From the NCBI RefSeq assembly GCF_030463565.1, contig NC_134656.1:2962501-3026500 (forward strand): 64,000 nucleotides of DNA, written 5' to 3'. This DNA is from Pelecanus crispus. Taxonomy: Eukaryota > Chordata > Aves > Pelecaniformes > Pelecanidae. Every line of letters begins with the position of its first letter. Within the stretch, counting starts at the first letter, position 1. Shown piece after piece: positions 38,501 to 49,904 of this stretch. Made by a program: the position numbers and the translations under genes. The notes beneath the pieces are model-generated. The model worked only from the letters and a program-made list of their open reading frames with translations. It was not told the origin of the DNA and did no database searches.

Positions 38501-41500
38501 AAAGGACTCCTGAACACTGCTAACAAATTCTCTCCCCCTTGACTGCAATAAAAATTCACACCTATAAGCAGAAAGATTTAAATACATTAGTACAGGATAG
38601 CTCAAGTGAAAGTAGCAGTAGTGGTTTGAATTTTTGAAGCAAAGGGTGCTATTGGGTTATGAGCAAAGTGCTATATTCATTAAAGAAGAGGGAGCATCAT
38701 GGTCTCCCCCCCCCCGCTGCCCCTTGTTGCATGAAGGGCAACAAGAGGCTCATGGTCCCCCCCTTAATTCAGTCTTCATGTTTGGCCCAAGATGAGCTCA
38801 GCTGCAACATCCTTTCGAACACATAACAGAAAATGTGATCAGAGACCAGTTCACAGAAAAACACAAGAACTGCTACAGAAAAACAAGCTTTACAATATCT
38901 TTCTTTTTGTACCTCAATAGTAGAGCCAAAGCCGTTCTTTGATGTCAAAGTGATTTTAGTTGAATTTTTAGATAGTGAACTCTAGGTGAAATTAGAAAAT
39001 CTCAGGTCTGAACTGTGCCATTGTACCTGAGCTTGAACATTTGATTTTGCTTTTAAAGTGAGAGTGTCTAAATATTTAGGCTTTGTCACTTCTATTTGTA
39101 CAGATCTTTTTAAAAAACTAGTTACAGCTTAGACAACCATCATCCAGTAGGTTTCATCATTAACACAGAACACTCCAGTGATACTTTGGAATCAAAGATG
39201 TGGCAATGCCTGAGAAGAAGCCTAAAGGGACTGAAGTTCACTGTGCTGGAGTCAGTGAACTATTGTAAGGAATAACATATGCAGGGACACACCAGACACA
39301 TCAACTACTTTTTGGGGAGGGTGGAAAGGGAGAAACAGGAGAGGAGAGGCAATTGAAGATATGATGATCAGGTTTTCAGGCCAATCTTTGATTCTTCCAC
39401 ATGAGAGGGGAGAGTGGGAGGAAGGCATTTTTGGAAGACAGTACAGACTAAGTGGCCAACCTAGAAACAAGTTTTCTATCTTGACTCACTACGAGGATCT
39501 GAAGACAGTCCCTTGCTGTGCAACTTTGACCTGGAGGATTCATAACCTTTCTCTTCAGATTTCAGGGATTTCCAGAAGGCTACAGACTATTGAAACAGTT
39601 CATGCAGTTAAACATGACTGAACATACCTGACTAGCTCTTCACCTGCTCTAGCTACATAGAAAAACCCAGAACTAAGCTAATAACAGAGCCTGGAAGCAG
39701 CGCTTATTACTAGTACACCTGTGACTCATTTGTCTCTCAGCTGGGGGTACTTCTGGCTTATGAAAGAGGAAATCAGTGTGAAATGCACAGCATATCTTTT
39801 GCTCTTGCTACAAGGGACCTTTGTCAACCAAGACTGACTTACCCCGGATACCATTTGGCATGTTCCCTCCAAGGATCGTCTCCAAACGACCAGTTCCTCA
39901 CACCTCCATCACAGTAAAAACACCTCACCACATCATCTTGTCCTGAAAAAGACATTAAGAGATTATTTGGCATCCGAGACCCTGTATGCTCTACTAGCCC
40001 CAGATGAGGGCCGGGGGAAAGATTCAGCACAAAAGGCAGGTGACCGGACAGACAGATGTGCACACGACAGTTCACCAATGCTGTGCAAGTTGTTATAGGG
40101 GCAGGAAATCCAATGAGAGTTTGAACTCCCAGAGCTGCGGCTGGTTGAGACGATTCCAGAACAGGGTCACAAGCTAACAGGCAGCATGCATGTGAGCACC
40201 ACAGCTCCCATGTACGCACACACCTATCCAATCCCCTCCTGCCTGCGATTAAAGCTGTAATTAATTATACCTATAAACAGACTTTGTTTCCTAACCACAA
40301 TCTGCCATAACCGGCAGCAGGCACAGTCAGATGATGTACTCAGCTTCCCCATCTCATAGGTGTAATAATTTGCCACAACATGATCACAGGCTACCCAGCC
40401 TGCTTCTGTGCTTCTCCTCACAGAAATCACAGGGGAAAAAAAAATTAAAGCCACAGTTCAGAAGAACTGCCTACAAATGCCCTGCCCTAAGGGCAACGAA
40501 CCAATGTCAGTGAAGGCTGCCAGTGAGTTTGGGTCACAGGCACGATCCTCCAAACACTCCTGAGAGTGCTGCTTGGCTTAACTCGAGTGCTCAGTTCCAG
40601 AGTTCTCCTGCTGAAGTGACCGCAGGGGAGTGCCGTGTCAGGCTGCTGCTGCCTAACGAGTCCCCAGAGTAAGGCTCTGTGCTGGGCTCTCAAACAGCTG
40701 CTCTGCAAGTGATAAATCAAGTCCAACACAAAACACACAGGTTTTTAGCTGCCAATGCTGCTTTCTAGTTTATTTGGTGTTCCTGGCCATGCTGGTCTTT
40801 TGTATGCCTTAAAAATTAATAAAAAGACAAAAGCAGCAGATAAGCTAATATGCCTATAATGCTCTTCCATTTAGGCATGCATGCTGTTCAGCCCCTGCTA
40901 CTGTGCTCCAAGTAGACAGGTACGATTCTCAGTGTTAACTGGATTCATAGCAAGATCCAGGTTATGCAGTTTGAGTGAAAATCTTTCAGAAGTTGAGAGG
41001 CACACTAGCAAACTAACCAGTCACTTCCTCTAACTCAAGCTAAAAGAACAGAAGGTCAGGTATTTAGACAGACTTTCCTATGTGCATGTCATTCACCACA
41101 TTGCATCTCACATTTTTCCAGCTGTCACAACATTTAAAGCTGTTTTTTCCCATTCCCACCTTTACCAACAAACAGTATTTAAATAAATGGAGAAAGGGGC
41201 AATGCAATTTCACTTCAACAATAGGAGCATGAGGCATTCAGGATGCACCGGTTTGTTTCTGCTAAGGGAGCTTTAGTTTATGGACCCTGCCTGTCACTTC
41301 CTTCCATGCCTCTGTTTGATGTGCAAATACAAAATGAATAGATTCCTTCATATGGAAGAAGTCACACTTGTAACGCACAGAAACATCACTACATTATTAG
41401 CTTTCAAAAAACAGAAGGATCCCCCAATATCCCCAAAGGACTAACATACTGTAAATATTTCCTCTGACTGGTCCACCCAGGGAGGAGCACTTATTCAAAC

Positions 41501-42623
41501 CTATTATCTAACCAGCAAAGCCTTCTCAAGGGGAAACCATGACATATATCGATACTCAGATGCGTATGATAACAAGTACTGCCCATTTTCCTCAAAACAA
41601 AAAAAGTATGTTTTATTTCTGTATTACAATCCAGGGTCCTTATGGCAACAAGCCACAGTGACAGCCAAATGGGTTGACTACCTACAGGTTTAACCCAGAT
41701 TTTTGAGAAGAGAAGGCTTCAGTGCGAGACAGAGCATATACAAAACATGACATGCTAAGTAAGTGCCTCAAGTCCTTTTAGAAGTGCAAGTAATAAACAG
41801 GCTCAATGGATCTTAAAGCACACACTTTTCTGGCAGTAAAGCATCTGTTTAAAACGTGTCACTTTTTCCACTCCTCCTGGTCAGGGAATTGACTTACTAG
41901 TGGACCCCTCCATACCCAAAGAGGAATTAACACAGAAGCGAATTCTGTACAAGCAGCAAGGGAAATGGCACAGGCTGAAGGAAGGATGTGGTTTCTAACT
42001 ACACTACCCATACTTGCAAGTATTTGTGCCGGCAATAAAAAATAGTAACACCTGCAAAAGCTAACTTGAATAAGAGTTAAAAACATTTCCCCGGAGTACC
42101 TACCTGTGTAAAAGAATCCTGCTCTAGCCAGTTGCTCAGGATGCATGTCAGTATATTGCGGCCAATTCTGAAATGTAGAGAGTCTCATCTCCTCCGTTAC
42201 CATCTCTGGGTATTCTGGTTCATTGGGCAGGGCTGTCTCTTCACTGCCTATCCCCTGCAAAAGACTGAGGAACTGCCCATCCACGGTGTCAAAGATTTCC
42301 TGAAGAGGAAGCATCTCTTGGTTCCCAACATCTTCACCACAAATGAATTTACAGGAAGGGAAGAACTTCAGGTGCTCTGCTATTGGGCAGTCACCAGGTC
42401 TCCAGTCCTTCAGGACACCACCACAGCAGAAACACTGTACTTCATCTCTCGGACCCACAAAGAAAAAGCCAGCCTTGGCCAAATCTCGGGCAGACACAGG
42501 TGAGGTGCCTGGCCATTGCCAAAAAGTCCTCAGTCTTCTTGCTTCGTTCCTCATGCTGGATTCAAACAAGTGGCAGCAAGCAGCCCTGAGCTCAATCTCC
42601 TCCTCTGGTGTCATGTCCCCCAT
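35391..42623 (-). CDS. BIRC7: BIRC7 (livin/ML-IAP), inhibitor of apoptosis with two BIRs, UBA-like segment and RING
   Basis: IAP family protein: the BIRs bind caspases or IAP-binding motifs and the RING is an E3 ubiquitin ligase. Coding exons in gene order are 42623-42104, 39942-39843, 38561-38480, 37360-37142 and 35593-35391, about 365-375 residues. BIR1 (about residues 31-92) and BIR2 (about 147-210) both keep the zinc pattern C-x2-C-x16-H-x6-C. BIR2 keeps the groove tryptophans seen in XIAP BIR3 (NWSFGDDPW and AKWYPGC). A segment with LQMGFDP and [12 protein letters not shown] matches the IAP UBA position. The C-terminal C3HC4 RING ([20 protein letters not shown]) ends TVRTFMS, close to human BIRC7 [21 protein letters not shown] also matches the human BIRC7 linker, which separates it from XIAP and the cIAPs. 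Human BIRC7 has one BIR and no UBA. The exon 3/4 junction does not keep frame at its strongest sites. Confidence 0.93.
35594..37141. other. BIRC7 last intron
   Basis: 1.5 kb, minus-strand sense. It has an A/T tract near 36499-36518. No other feature was seen. Confidence 0.7.
37142..37360 (-). CDS. BIRC7: BIRC7 exon: UBA-like segment
   Basis: The exon is 219 nt from acceptor ttgctgctttacag to donor gtacgc. The reading frame (AT CCT CTG AGG...) gives [32 protein letters not shown] and [20 protein letters not shown], and it joins the RING exon in phase 1. An internal AG 26 nt in (ttgcag|GCT) would be in phase with the preceding exon's visible donor. Confidence 0.88.
37361..38479. other. BIRC7 intron between linker and UBA exons
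   Basis: 1.1 kb. I looked for a short extra exon that would restore the phase between its two flanking exons and found none I can support. Confidence 0.6.
38480..38561 (-). CDS. BIRC7: BIRC7 exon: end of BIR2 and linker
   Basis: The exon is 82 nt after acceptor tttctgcttatag. It encodes [19 protein letters not shown] followed by FSSTLISP, parallel to the human BIRC7 linker after its BIR. It ends ...TCTCCA before GTGAGT, which is phase 0. The next exon's best acceptor expects phase 1, so one G seems to be missing here. Confidence 0.85.
38562..39842. other. BIRC7 intron inside BIR2 (before the last Cys)
   Basis: 1.3 kb of non-coding sequence with a C8 run near 38707. No other feature was seen. 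Confidence 0.7.
39843..39942 (-). CDS. BIRC7: BIRC7 exon: core of BIR2
   Basis: The exon is 100 nt, acceptor atgtctttttcag, donor gtaagt. It continues GF-FYTG with [17 protein letters not shown] and [13 protein letters not shown]. Its phases (1 in, 2 out) fit the neighbours on both sides. The last zinc-binding Cys of BIR2 comes from the next exon. Confidence 0.94.
39943..42103. other. BIRC7 first visible intron, inside BIR2
   Basis: 2.2 kb. The ORF lines running into it from the neighbouring exons are intron read-through. No other gene was seen. Confidence 0.7.
42104..42623 (-). CDS. BIRC7: BIRC7 first coding exon: BIR1 and start of BIR2
   Basis: The exon runs from 42632 (acceptor tcctctctttcag) to donor gtaggt below 42104. 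ATG at 42623-42621 has a strong context (gaacATGG) and lies 9 nt after the acceptor, so at least one non-coding 5' exon exists upstream. It encodes [23 protein letters not shown]1 with CFCCGG and [10 protein letters not shown], an acidic linker, then [19 protein letters not shown] and FFYTG of BIR2. It ends in phase 1. Confidence 0.94.
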
Positions 42624-44993
42624 GTTCTCGCTCTGAAAGAGAGGATGAGATAACCCAGATAAATCCAGTCAGCTGGATTCCCAGCGTCAGGCAGCACTCG
42701 CCCTGCGTTATTTGTTCCTCATCCCCATGCATATTCCAGAAAGCTCCTGGTCTTGACAAAGCTGAGCTTGTTTCGGAATTGCAGCCCAATCAGAGATCTG
42801 GTGGTTCTGTACTTTGCTGTTGAACTTTTGCTGAGTCCTCACCAGTGCCTGAAGGGAAGAGACTAGCACTTTCTGAGCGCCTCTGCCAATTCACAGGAGA
42901 GATGCTTGCGGGAACAGAGAGTGGAGGGGAGGGCAAAACCCGTGCTGCCTCCCTAGCTGAGCCAATCCAGCTTTTGGCATCTGGTCTGCATGATAAACCC
43001 CCAGTCAGTTTGCTCAGCCTTTAAGTTAACATTAAAAAGACTCTGCTCTTTTCTTTTTTTCCCCCCTAAAAAGAGTTTTAAGGCATGCCATAACAAAGCA
43101 GAGAACAGCCACACCCAAACAGTGTCTCATTATATTCAGATTACAGCCAAACACTACCAGAATATCAGTAGATTTTTCATAACCTTATTAGGGTAATTAA
43201 ACAGTGAATACAAAGAAATACGTCTATAAAAGATAACTTCCCCAGGACACAGTCTAAAATTATTAGGTCCGGTTTCTATAGACAGGTGCCCTTAAATCAA
43301 AGATAAGGCATTTTGTGCCTGTTGTAGTTCTGTGCAAGAGGAAGAGTGAAATTAAAGAAGTTACTGAGCGCCCAATTACCCAAGCCCTCATCCTACTTAA
43401 TGTAACAGCCCTTCCCTGAACGAGTAAGCTAAATTGCAACTCAACTACTGCTTGTAATACTTTCTATATGGCTGGCAAATACACTTTCAAAAGGTCATAC
43501 AATTACACAACTGAGAATCAGGATCAATTTAACTAATCACTCCAAAGGAATTCCTTTAGAGTGAAGTCACTACACATGTGACTAAGCAGGAGGTGCAATC
43601 AAATCAATTTTTTAATTTAAGTGCCCTGAAAATCCCCTCACCACCTAACTCTGTAGGTCAATTCATCCCAACAAAGTGCTAACTATCAACTGGTTATCAG
43701 AGCTAAGCAATATAAGCACACAGACCCAAAACATCACACAGGCAAATATTAAATTAGAGGAAAAAAAAAACCCCAAACCCACCCCCACAAAGATATGGCA
43801 TTTCAAAGCTGGTACACCAGAGTATTAAGATAACAGATAACTAGTGCAGTGTGCTCTTTTGAACAGGCACACTGTAAAAAGCAATCAAGTGGAGACCACC
43901 TGTACAGCAGCTCCTCTGCAGCAAACACGGTCACAGAGACTGCTAAGAGGCACTCAGGCCACGAGCATCTCTGAAGTACTGTTCCTCTTAGTTAAGTGCT
44001 GCAGCACATTTGGGCGGGGAAAAAAAAAACAAACCAACCTTACAGGGCATCTCAGTTGCAAGACCTGTAGCCAGAGTTAATAAATCCATCCTTTATAGGT
44101 ATTACGCATTTAGTGAGATTTTAAAAACAAAAGCAAGCTTGCTCAACCACGTGCCTCTCCCAGTAGAAGGTAGCAAGGAAGAGAAAGTTCATTAGCAACT
44201 AGAGTTTTCTTCTATAAATATCATCACAGAAACCAGAGTTGTAAGGAAAGAAGGCTCCAGAAGTTTCTTTTAGAAACTGTGCTTCATTTAATACAGTAGT
44301 TACTCAAGAACTCTGCCACTGGTATAAAGAAAAATCCATGCAGAAAGAAAAAAAAACCTATTTAGTCACTGATACGCAGCAGAATTTGCCAGCTAAGCAA
44401 ACTTAGGAGCATGCAGTTTTTTAGCCTGCGCAGCACATTTTGCTCTCCAAACACAGAGAAGCAACAGAGAGACTTGTTCATTAGGCACAGCTCCACAGTA
44501 ACAGCATTGCTCTCATCTTGGGCCCTAACAAAACAAAATCTATTCTTCTTAAACTATGACAAGCGCCGTTTTCCACCTAGAAGGTGACCAAGTTATCTTA
44601 GCCTACTTCCACTTAAGAAGTACACATCAGAGCAAGCTTCACAGCAAGACACAAAGAAAGAAAATGAGGTTTTCCGCCCAAAAGCTTAACAGCTGAATCA
44701 AGCTTTTTTCAAATAAGAGATGCAGTGTAGGAGAACAAATATTTTAGTCTTTTGTTTATGAAGAAACCCATTACAGTTTACCTGCATTAAAGACATCTAT
44801 ACGCTCTGCAGACAATCCATTAGCCTGGCTAACAAGGCTCTCCAAACCAAATTGTTATTTTAAATAGTTACAACACCACTAAAAGCCAATATTCTCCCAC
44901 AATCCACTACTTACACCTACGTAGTAATACACTTCCAAAGCAATCTTACAGCTAATATCAACAATTCCCTATGATTAACACAATAAAACCAAA

Positions 44994-45014
44994 CCCCCCC
45001 CCCCCCCCCCCCCC
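44994..45014. repeat. Poly-C tract (21 C)
   Basis: An uninterrupted C run after aataaaaccaaa and before acaaaaaaag. The length may be uncertain in the assembly. Confidence 0.9.
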
Positions 45015-47922
45015 ACAAAAAAAGAGACATTTACCTGCAAAGTGCTCAAAAAAACCCCCACAATACTTCCAAGAAGTAAAACTCTCCCAACCCCACAAGC
45101 TTCAAGGTCCCCTTCTCTTCTAGGCAATGCAGAGGCCTTTCTCAAAGCAGCAGAAACCCTTGCAAGGGGCAAGCGACCCCACCTGGCACAGAGCCCGTTG
45201 CTAACGCTTCGCTCCCCCCAGCTGCTTGGGTTTGTGCTGAAATCCTCCACTGGCTGAACAGCCCACATTTCACCTTTGTCAGTGGGAGTCACCACAGCAT
45301 TAAGCTCAAACTTGCTCCAGAAAATAACTGTTTGGGCCCCTAAAAAAGAAAGAGAAAAAAAAAAAAAAAAGAAGTAACAACCAAACCTTGTGATCTTGTT
45401 AAAACGCAGCATAGCATCAGTCATGACATCGTGACTCCTACGACACACTGATTGCAATCCTCCTATCTTGCTATAGTACCTTTGCTACCACATCCACGAT
45501 TTTTTTCTTTAATTTCTATCAATATAACAACGGAAATGAACACAATCGTACGCTCAGACCGTCCAGACGTAAGCTATGACGTGTGTGAAACACGCTGGAG
45601 TACGTCACACAGGGGCAGGACAGCAGTTGCCTACGGAGGGTGACAGCCCCCCTCGCCCTTGCAGGCAGGCTGGGACTGCACGAACAGCATTGCTGTGCCT
45701 TTTTCAGCCTGCTCTCACACATCTATGTTCTGCACCTTCCAATTTTCAAGAAAATGTACTATAAAATTAACCGGCACTAGCAACAAGAATTTACTCAAGA
45801 CAGCCTGAATACATGACGTTGCCTTTACTCTGGGAATAAGCACTGACTCTTTCGCTACCATCGCATCTTCACAATTTGAAATCTTTCTATTCCTTCGCCT
45901 TCCTGCGGTCACAATTCAGAATGAAGGATTTTAAGGCTAGTTTTGAAAGATGCAATTACTTGAAAATGTATTTTCCTCTACCACTTTTCTGCCTGAGAAG
46001 ATGCAGGCAGCTTATTCTAAACTACGTGCTTGACAAAACATAAGTTCTCCGTGTTAACATAAGAACACAGGTGGTTTGTGTTTGTAAAAAATGATAAATT
46101 AGGATTTTTCTTTTAAGAAAAAAGATCCAGAGCCCTTTTCTTACAGGCAAGCCTATACAAACTTTTTAATTAAAAAGAACAGTGTTGAAACTTTTTGTAA
46201 TTAAATATGTGTTAATGAAAATCCCTGAGCAGTAGAGGGCAGTGCTTATAAACAAAATTTACAGAATCTTGTTAACAAGCGAATGTGGGTTGTGGGTTTT
46301 TTTTTTGTCCGTAATGAATTTATATGTAATTGCACATTATCATCTGCTCCACAGATCCTATTCTTTATAAGTCTATATTGATTTTTGAAGGCTGTGTCCT
46401 AAAAATATAAGATACAGAGTTAACAAAATCCCTTTCACAGAGGCTGTTTGGGGACTCTGCTGATGGGTTGTAGCAAATCACCTGTTAATAGATACGAACG
46501 ATCGATAGTTCTGATCTTGTGAAGCATTTTACAAGCAATGATCTCACCTTGTATTGCCTATAACCACCTCGCTTCTCGAATGTGATCTCGGGAGGGCTGG
46601 GAACACGGTAGGCTCCCTGATCCGCCCTCCTCGCAGCCACGCCTTGGCCTCACCAGCGATCAGGGATGCTTTCACGCAAAGCTCACGCCATCTGCGACGG
46701 CCCAGGGTAGCACTGATGCACCAGAGCGTTGTGGTAAAGGGGCACTGAAGCGCCAAGCCTGTACAATTCCGCTTGTTCTAGGGGAGCCCCCAGGGTGACT
46801 CTTAAAGAGGGAAAAGCTGTATAAAAGCTCAGACGAGCTGAAAGGCAGCTTCTAAGTTAATTTACAAAATTTGACCGATTCTGGCAGCCATTATTAGGGT
46901 TTTTTTTTTTTTGTTTGCGTCGCGTTCTTTCATCATGCAAGCTTCAAGGCAGGCTTAAGGTTGGTTTTCTGTGGGGATACACTCATGTGATTTTGGAGGG
47001 AACATTTCACCAACACAGAAAAGCTCAGGACTAGTGAGATGGCTGTAGCAGAAGATGAGGAAGTGACACCGAGTCTGGCGCTGAGAGCAATTAAAAATAA
47101 GTCACCATGGATAAATGACGGGGTTTTATTTTGGCACACCAAAATTTTGAAAGCAAATAACATAGTCAGAAATGTGTTGCATGCAACTAATATTGATCTT
47201 TTTTAGCAATTCCTATACATTTTTAGTTCCTTTTCAGAGAATTAAGATGTCCTACTGAACTTCTGAATGCTTCTTAAAGTGAAGAGTGTGATGAGCTGAT
47301 GACAAACAAATGTGGGAATCAGTAAGCATCGACCAGGAGTCCAGGACAGATCAGTGATAACGATCAACAGTATGAGAAACGTAGTTTCTACGTTGCAGAG
47401 CTCATCCCAAGCATAACTGGAAAAAAAATACTAGACAGTGATTTGAAACACTCCAAGAAGAAAGGAATGTAAACATAATTAATCAAAAATATGTTTGCTG
47501 ATATCATCCTGATTTGGAAGGAAAGCAGTCAATAAACAAGGGCTAGAGTATAGCTGGAGACAGCATGATGAAGAGCTCGAGAGGGCTGAAGTGACTGGAG
47601 CCCCTGGAAAAACTCCAGCTGAGTTCAGCATCTCTAACCTCGAGGTTCTACACAGCTGTAAGGGGATGAAGCTGTTCTGTGTGCTTGGCGTTATCGAAGA
47701 AGCAAAGAGGCTGGGAACACGAATAGAGATGCCATAGCTTGCCACTGCAACTGATGCGTAAGGGGACTAGATATGAGGGAAATTTATGGCATAATTCCTG
47801 TTCCCACTTGCTCAGAACTGCTGTTAACCACTCTATGAAGACAAGGATCCATTTTTCAGAATAAAACGTTCAGACCTTGTGATATAACTGCTTTCCAGCC
47901 TGAAGCAGAGTAGACAAAATCA

Positions 47923-48135
47923 TTAAATTTGTAACCGTAGAAGTAGGTGACTGCTTCCGTTTCTCCATTTAGGCCCTTGCTTTTCCTCTTCTGGCTGCCT
48001 CTTCCTTGTCCATCGTCCTTCATCTTCCTTCATGCTGAATGGCCAGCTGGTATCATCCTGCAGCAAAACACCTGCACTCTGCTGCTCTCCTAAGTCTCCT
48101 AATTCCTGCAACAGTAAAATCTCCAAGGCATCCAT
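47923..48135 (-). other. Unassigned 70-codon ORF
   Basis: The reading frame gives an acidic then basic peptide with motifs GDLGEQQSAGVLLQDD, GRWTRKRQPEEEK and KWRNGSSH. An acceptor-like tttactgttgcag falls inside it at the codon for Glu (about 48106). The composition is more protein-like than the neighbouring ORFs, but I recognise no family and see no donor-paired upstream exon I trust. It could equally be chance or part of a long non-coding RNA. Confidence 0.15.
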
Positions 48136-49845
48136 AAAACAAATCCGCTGTGGTCAGGCAGCGTGGTCTAACCCAGTGAATAAAGACAAGACACACTGAA
48201 AAGTGACTGCGCACACCAGAGACAAACACAAAGTCATTCCCTTAGGGCAAAGCTCAGAAGTCTCACTTTGCTTTTTCATCCAGCTTGAGGTTCATTCTTT
48301 TACCGTAAGGAGTACTGCTATATATCTAAAGCGGTCTTCTCTGCCTATCAACATCTCCCTCGCTGCACTTTCCTCACTGGATTTCTCAATAATAATGAGG
48401 AACAAATGTAACACATTAATAAATGATTTATTCCTCCAAACATTAACAATCATTAATTCAAGAAGCCTGAAAAATGTTGCTATAAAGTAAATACACATAC
48501 TATATACTGCCAGAACTAATGCACGGGTGAGTAACAGATACATGTTTTGTGAAGTTATTTCCTAAGGATTTGAACCTTTCGGTCTCCTCCCCTAATTCTT
48601 TCTTCTGGCCTCCACCACCATAGCATCTGATTGCCTCAAAACTTCAGGTATTGTAATAGTTAGGAATAGCCAAATGTAGCTTGCAACGTGATTCATGAAA
48701 GTGCTTAAAATCAAATACTATTAATATACCAGCCCACAGGAACAGAACACTGTACATAGCAAAAGAAAAATCTGCAAAGCACAGCAGATACACAAAAAAT
48801 CAATAGAGGAACTGACCTTCAAATCCTACTGTGATCTGAAAGAAAAGCAAACATGCTAGTCCCTCGGAACGAGGAAAATTAAAGTGTTTCTGCCACAAGC
48901 CATTCCTATGTCTTATACTGTTTCATAACTTCACGATTTCAGTGTCCAGCCTATCATAAAAAATATTTCTGCTAGAGAAGATAGAGTGGGCTGAAAACTC
49001 TTCAATGCTTTGTCAAAAGGTAACTGGTTGCAGAAACCAATTTCTTTTTTATTTTTCTAAATGGCGTTCGGAGCTGAAAAATTTGGGAATTTCTTTTTCA
49101 AGGGTCTTTTTTCCTTGATTTGGTTTTCTACCCCTTCTTGCCTTTCCCAGTGAACAAAAAACATCATGGGGAAAAAAGAGAAAGAAAGGACAAAACCAAA
49201 ACCCACCCGCTACTTGGGGTTTTGTTTCCCACAACATTCTGAATACTTAAAAAAAATCTGTAAAAATTCAGTGCTGCCCCAAACTGAATGAACTATTTTC
49301 AGTTTTCAGCAGATCAATGTGATATCCAAAGAGCAAGCAGAGTGCTTAGAGGGCTGAGCAGCAGCACAGGGATCAGGAATACGAATTACAGTTTCGGGAG
49401 TGAACTGGATGGCCAAGTACAATTCCCAGAGTGAGCATGGAAAACATGAATGATATTCCCTCTCTTTCTCCCTTTCTGAGCAGGATCTGGCTGTTTCCCC
49501 AAAGATAACTTGTGCTTCTCCTTCCTCTCTATTCCTGCCTCTCCCTCTCACTGACTCCGATCGCTTCCTGATTCCTTCTGATTCTGACATGGAGGAGCCC
49601 CACGCTTGCGCTGTTCCCTCTACCTACTCAAAGCCTGGCAGGAGATACAGGAACAGAAGACGTGCAGCCTCACATAAACTGGGTGGCATTGCTACTCCAA
49701 ATTGTTCACAAATAAAACTAACAACTCTTCAGAAGAGGTTGCTATCAGCTTGTGACTAATGTACATTTCACCATTCAGCCATTAATTACCTTTAAAGAAG
49801 GATTTGTTAGGCATTATTATGACTGTAATGGAGTTCGTCCTACTT

Positions 49846-49904
49846 TTTAATTGGTGGAAAATCAGCCATCAAGGAACACGGAACATCTGATTTTTCCAAT
49901 TAAA
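49846..49904. repeat. Imperfect inverted repeat (hairpin)
   Basis: Arms 49846-49865 and 49887-49904 pair over 9 and 8 bp (TTTAATTGG and AAAATCAG with its complement) around a small bulge, with a loop of 21 nt. It is in the gap upstream of BIRC7. The function is unknown. Confidence 0.6.

Noticed and set aside
39945-40231. N-terminal extension of the BIR2-core ORF
   Set aside because: It reads across the intron; the acceptor at 39943-39945 and the phase match to the previous exon define the true boundary.
41859-42103. C-terminal extension of the BIRC7 first-exon ORF
   Set aside because: Intron read-through past the donor gtaggt; the BIR2 sequence continues correctly in the exon at 39843-39942.
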